Positions 59,368 through 64,000 of a DNA stretch of 64,000 nucleotides are shown piece by piece. The notes beneath the pieces are model-generated. The model was not told where the DNA came from. It searched no databases and saw only the letters and a list, made by a program, of their open reading frames with translations. Every line of letters starts with the position of its first letter. Position 1 is the stretch's first letter. Source of the DNA: Megaustenia siamemsis (lineage: Eukaryota > Mollusca > Gastropoda > Stylommatophora > Ariophantidae); contig JAVIAB010000025.1 in the NCBI GenBank assembly GCA_032433765.1, positions 35,796,782-35,860,781 of the forward strand, given 5' to 3'. The translations under genes were made by a program, and so were the position numbers.

Positions 59368-60245
59368 ACTGTCCCCCAAACATAATATCATCCACAATGT
59401 TTTCTCGGTTCCCCAAAAATGTTACCAGAAACAAAGTTTTCTAGGTCCCCCAAACGTATTATCATCAACAATGTTTTCTAGGTCCCCCAAACATATTATC
59501 AGCAACAATGTTTACTAGGTCCCCCAAATATATTATCAGCAACAAAGTTTTCTAGGTCCCCCAAACACATTATCATCAACAATGTTTTCTAGGTCCTCGA
59601 CACATATTATCATCAACAATGTTTTCTAGGTCCCCCAAACATATTATCATCAACAATGTTTTCTAGGTCCCCCAAACATATTATCATCAACAGTGTTTTA
59701 TAGGTCCCCCAAGAATGTTATCAGCAACAATGTTTTCTAGGTTCCCCAAAAATGTTACCAGAAACAAAGTTTTCTAGGTCCCCCCAAAATATTATCAGCA
59801 ACAATGTTTTTTAGGTCCCCCAAACATGTTATCAGCAACAATGTTTTCTAGGTCCCCCAAACATATTATCATCAACAGTGTTTTCTAGGTCCCCCAAACA
59901 TGTTATCAGCATCAATGTTTTCTAAAGCCCCCAAACATATTATCATCAATAGTGTTTTCTAGGCCCCCCAAACGTGTTATCAGCAACACTGTTTTCTAGG
60001 TCCCCCAAACGTGTTATCAGGAACAATGTTTTCTAGGTCCCCCAAACGTATTATCATCAACAATGTTTTCTAGGTCCCCCAAACATATTATCAGCAACAA
60101 TGTTTACTAGGTCCCCCAAATATATTATCAGCAACAAAGTTTTCTAGGTCCCCCAAACACATTATCATCAACAATGTTTTCTAGGTCCTCGACACATATT
60201 ATCATCAACAATGTTTTCTAGGTCCCCAAACATATTATCATCAAC
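59368..60245. repeat. 37-bp minisatellite, about 24 copies, with internal duplication
   Basis: Units contain CCCCCAAACATATTATCATC and AACAATGTTTTCTAGGT. The unit order at 59440-59640 recurs at about 60030-60230, an offset of 592 bp or exactly 16 units. Confidence 0.95.
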
Positions 60246-62720
60246 AACACCAACGACATCAACAACACCAACGAAAGCAACGACATCAACAACACCAACA
60301 ACACCAATGACATCAACGACACCACAACACCAATGACATGAACGACATCAACAACACCATTGACAGCAACGACATCAACAAAACCAACGACAGCAACGAC
60401 ATCAACAACACCAACAACACCAATGACATCAACGACATCAACAACACCAACGACACCAATGACATCAACGACACCAACAACACCAATGACATCAACGACA
60501 TCAACAACACCACGACACCAATGACATCAACAACACCAACGACAGCAACGACATCAACAACACCAACGACAGCAATGACATCAACAACACCAACGACAGC
60601 AACGACATCAACAACACCAACAACACCAATGACATCAACGACATCAACAACACCAACGACACCAATGACATCAACGACACCAACAACACCAATTACATCA
60701 ACGACATCAACAACACCAATTACATCAACGACATCAACAACACCAACGACACCAATGACATCAACGACACCAACAACACCAATGACATGAACGACATCAA
60801 CAACATCAACAGCACCAACAACAACAACGACACCAACGACATCAACAACACCAACGATATCAACAACATCAACGACATCAACAACACCAACAACACAAAT
60901 GATATCAACGACACCACAACACCAATGACATCAACGACACAATAACACCAACAACACCAATGACATCAACGACATCAACGATATGAACAACACCAACAAC
61001 ACCAATGACACCACAACACCAATGACATCAACGACACCAACAACACCAATGACATCAACGACACCAACAACACCAACAACACCATGACATCAACGACACC
61101 AACAACACCAACAACACCAATGACATCAACGACACAACAACACCAACAACACCAATGACATCAACGACACCAACAACACCAACAACACCAATGACATCAA
61201 CGACACCAACAACACCAATGACATCAACGACACCAACAACACCAACAACACCAATGACATCAACGACACCAACAACACCAATGACATCAACGACACCAAC
61301 ACACCAACAACACCAATGACATCAACGACACCAACAACACCAATGACATCAACGACACCAACAACACCAACAACACCAACACACCAATGACATCAACGAC
61401 ACCACAACACCAATGACATCAACGACACCAACAACACCAATGACATCAACGACACCAACAACACCAATGACATCAACGACACCAACAACACCAATGACAT
61501 CAACGACACCAACAACACCAATGACATCAACGACACCAACAACACCAACACACCAATGACATCAACGACACCAACAACACCAACAACACCAACAACACCA
61601 ATGACATCAACGACACCAACAACACCAATTACATCAACGACACCAACAACACCAATGACATCAACGACACCAACAACACCAACAACACCAATGACATCAA
61701 CGACACCAACAACACCAACAACACCAATGACATCAACGACACCAACAACACCAATGACATCAACGACACCACAACACCATGACACCAACAACACCAACAA
61801 CACCAATGACATCAACGACACCAACAACACCAATGACACCAACAACACCAACAACACCAATGACATCAACGACACCAACAACACCAATGACATCAACGAC
61901 ACCAACAACACCAATGACATCAACGACACCAACAACACCAATGACATCAACGACACCAACACACCAATGACACCAACAACACCAATGACATCAACGACAC
62001 CAACAACACCAACAACACCAATGACATCAACGACATCAACAACACAACAACACCAATGACATCAACGACACCAACAACACCAATGACATCAACGACACCA
62101 ACAACACCAACAACACCAATGACATCAACGACACCAACAACACAACAACACCATGACATCAACAACACCAACAACACCAACAACACCATGACACCAACAA
62201 CACCAATGACATCAACAACACCAACAACACCAACAACACCAATGACACCAACACACCAATGACATCAACGACACCAACAACACAATGACATCAACGACAC
62301 CACACAACACAACAACACCAATGACATCAACGACACCAACAACACCAACAACACCAATGACATCAACAACACCAACAACACCAACGACATCACGACACCA
62401 ACAACACCAATGACATCAACGACACCAACAACACCAATGACATCAACGACACCAACAACACCAACAACACCAATGACATCAACGACACCAACAACACCAA
62501 CAACACCAATGACATCAACAACACCAACAACACCAATGACATCAATGACATCAACAACACCAACAACACCAACGACATCAATGACATCAACAACACCAAT
62601 GACATCAACAACATCAATGACATCAACGACACCAACAACACCAATGACATCAACACATCAATGACATCAATGACATCAACAACACCAATGACATCAACAA
62701 CATCAATGACTCCAACGATA
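60246..62720. repeat. (CAA/CAC/CAT) compound minisatellite, about 2.5 kb
   Basis: Combinations of AACACCAATGACATCAACG and ACACCAAC, mostly 18-27 bp units. A T/P/M/S-rich plus frame and V/L/S-rich minus frames remain open by periodicity. Some units lose single bases and shift the frame. Confidence 0.95.
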
Positions 62721-62989
62721 TGAAACATAACTTCAAAGAGACATATTGAATTGAGCTTGAAGACATGTGGACTGGTGATAATTAAATGTGAATTAACGAT
62801 ACAACACTGCGTCATGAAATTAAAATGCAACCAGGCTGAAGATGTTCTCATGGAGGCTGTAAACTGAATGGTAGTTCAGAACTAAAAAGAAAGTTTGTAA
62901 AGGAGTAGGTGGAAGGTAGACTGTGAAGAAAGTAGCAGCTACCAGAGATTGTGTTAAGTTTGTGGACCCCATGCAGGTCCCATGTTAGA
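62721..62989. other. Short spacer
   Basis: Unique sequence between two arrays. Nothing recognised. Confidence 0.45.
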
Positions 62990-63425
62990 GTAGTCTCACA
63001 AATTATGTGTAATCATTTCATGTACAACAGTAATGGATTATTATAAAAATATAGTCGTGTAGTCCTTGCTAGCCCCTGCCTCACTCACAAATTATGTGTA
63101 ATCGTTTCATGCACAACAGTAATGGATTATTGGTCGTGTAGTCCTTGCTCACCCCTGTCTCACTCACAAATTTTCAAATTTTGTGTAATCGTTTCATGTA
63201 CAACAGTAATGGATTATTGGTCGTGTAGTCCTTGCTCACCCCTGTCTTACTCACAAATTTTCAAATTTTGTGTAATCGTTTCATGTACAACAGTAATGGA
63301 TTATTAGTCGTGTAGTCCTTGCTCACCCCTGTCTCACTCACAAATTTTGTGTAATCGTTTCATGCACAACAGTAATGGATTATTAGTCGTGTAGTCATTG
63401 CTCGCCCCTGTCTCACTCACTAAAC
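62990..63425. repeat. 79-89 bp tandem repeat, 5 copies
   Basis: Units contain TTGTGTAATCGTTTCATGTA, CAACAGTAATGGATTATT and CCTTGCTCACCCCTGTCTCA. Some units carry an extra TTTTCAAA. Confidence 0.95.
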
Positions 63426-63467
63426 ACACAGTTTTGGCTGACATGAGACATCCAATCCGATACTTAC

Positions 63468-63502
63468 CACTATTGTGTCGTCTTGGTCTCAGCCAGCTCT
63501 GT
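63468..63502 (-). other. Candidate first exon (non-coding) with strong donor
   Basis: The minus strand reads ...ACAATAGTG|GTAAGTAT, a near-perfect 5' splice site (donor GT at 63466-63467). It lies about 60 bp downstream of a TATA box. No ATG is present, so it would be 5' untranslated. The start is estimated from the TATA distance. Confidence 0.35.
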
Positions 63503-63525
63503 AAGCTGTCAACTTGTCACAGCCT

Positions 63526-63533
63526 CTTTTATA
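63526..63533 (-). promoter_or_regulatory. Candidate TATA box
   Basis: The minus strand reads CTATAAAAGAGG. With the usual spacing of about 30 bp, transcription would start near 63502. It could drive the CAP gene, whose exons are on the same strand, but the link is unproven. Confidence 0.4.
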
Positions 63534-63770
63534 GCATCGCCAACAGTGGCAGACTCCTGTGTTCAAACAGCGACACACATCTCTGATATCTGATTGGTCG
63601 TTACCCTACAGACATTGTTTTGTATTGGCTACAGATGTTGGGGGAGGTGACGGCTGGTCACCCCCTAGAGCGAGGAATTTCAAACTTTTCAACATCAGCA
63701 GTTTCCATGAGGTAGGAAAGGTACCTTCAACTTCTGACTCCTACATTTCTATTTACTACTCAAGTCCTAG

Positions 63771-64000
63771 GGAGCCGCGATAGCTCAGTGCTTAGTGAAC
63801 TGGACTACCACGGACAAGGGGTAAGGTTCGATCCCAACTGACGGCTCCGGGTTCACCCAGCCTTAAATGGGTACCGGATTTTTTTCTGTGAAAGTAAACG
63901 TCGGGCACGGGCGTAATACTGACCACATTACCCCAAAAATCATATGCTGAAGGTCATAAAATATAGGGTCACTAACACCATATTTCCCTATACGCCACTT
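63771..64000 (+). mobile_element. tRNA-derived SINE, copy 2, cut by the window end
   Basis: Starts GGAGCCGCGATAGCTCAGTG, with an A box (TAGCTCAGTGCTTAG, 63781-63795), a perfect B box GGTTCGATCCC (63825-63835) and GGGTTCACCCAGCCTTAAAT. It then has the same non-tRNA body as copy 1 (GGCGTAATACTGACCACATT, GGGTCACTAACACCATATTT). It ends at the window edge in ACGCCACTT, just before the A-rich end seen in copy 1. Confidence 0.93.

Larger units (their letters stand above)
63426..63770. other. Spacer holding the candidate promoter
   Basis: Unique sequence. Apart from the TATA and donor elements nothing is recognised. Confidence 0.4.

Overview
This is eukaryotic, almost certainly metazoan DNA. It has spliced exons with GT/AG borders, three or more non-LTR retrotransposon lineages, a Penelope-like element, tRNA-derived SINEs and no bacterial gene organisation. 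The element mix suits an aquatic invertebrate, perhaps a mollusc, but that is a guess. By my estimate about half of the window is minisatellite or simple tandem repeat and roughly a quarter is retroelement debris. The long open frames in both are by-products of repeat periods divisible by three or are broken transposon genes.

The one host gene I can reconstruct lies on the minus strand and is easy to miss because its exons are only 49-133 nt. Five exons (50856-50927, 44419-44551, 37058-37167, 31327-31436, 25625-25673) have good splice sites and agreeing phases. Read in order they give a complete CAP domain (CRISP/SCP/PR-1/Tpx-1 superfamily) with the HNxLR, GE, NEV and HYTQ cavity residues and the CxY-GP-GN end. 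The 5.6-7.2 kb introns are filled with tandem arrays and transposon insertions, and several arrays lie only tens of bases from a splice site. A TATA box with a strong donor near 63.5 kb and a signal-peptide-like exon near 57.6 kb, both minus strand, may be the 5' end, but I could not join them in phase to the first certain exon.

Layout: 1-7 kb, 31-bp array, LINE A copy with a nested SINE, and a 16-bp array that grew out of the LINE endonuclease sequence. 7-13.6 kb, a 43-bp array holding a Penelope-like 3' end and LINE B. 13.6-19 kb, RNase-H LINEs C and D, hammerhead-like motifs and unassigned spacer. 19-25.4 kb, five arrays. 25.6-51 kb, the CAP exons with arrays, LINE fragments and four copies of a retroposon here called RX. 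51-57 kb, 68-bp and 28-bp arrays and the most complete LINE A. 57-64 kb, candidate 5' exons, seven further arrays and a second SINE.

The two most interesting results are the CAP gene with minisatellite-packed introns, and RX. The complete-looking RX copy (47217-48811) is flanked by an 11-bp target-site duplication, starts with a CRE palindrome, carries an intronless ORF for a duplicated cysteine-rich, N-glycosylation-rich protein, and ends in an AACCAA-type simple tail. Three 5'-truncated relatives lie in the same window.
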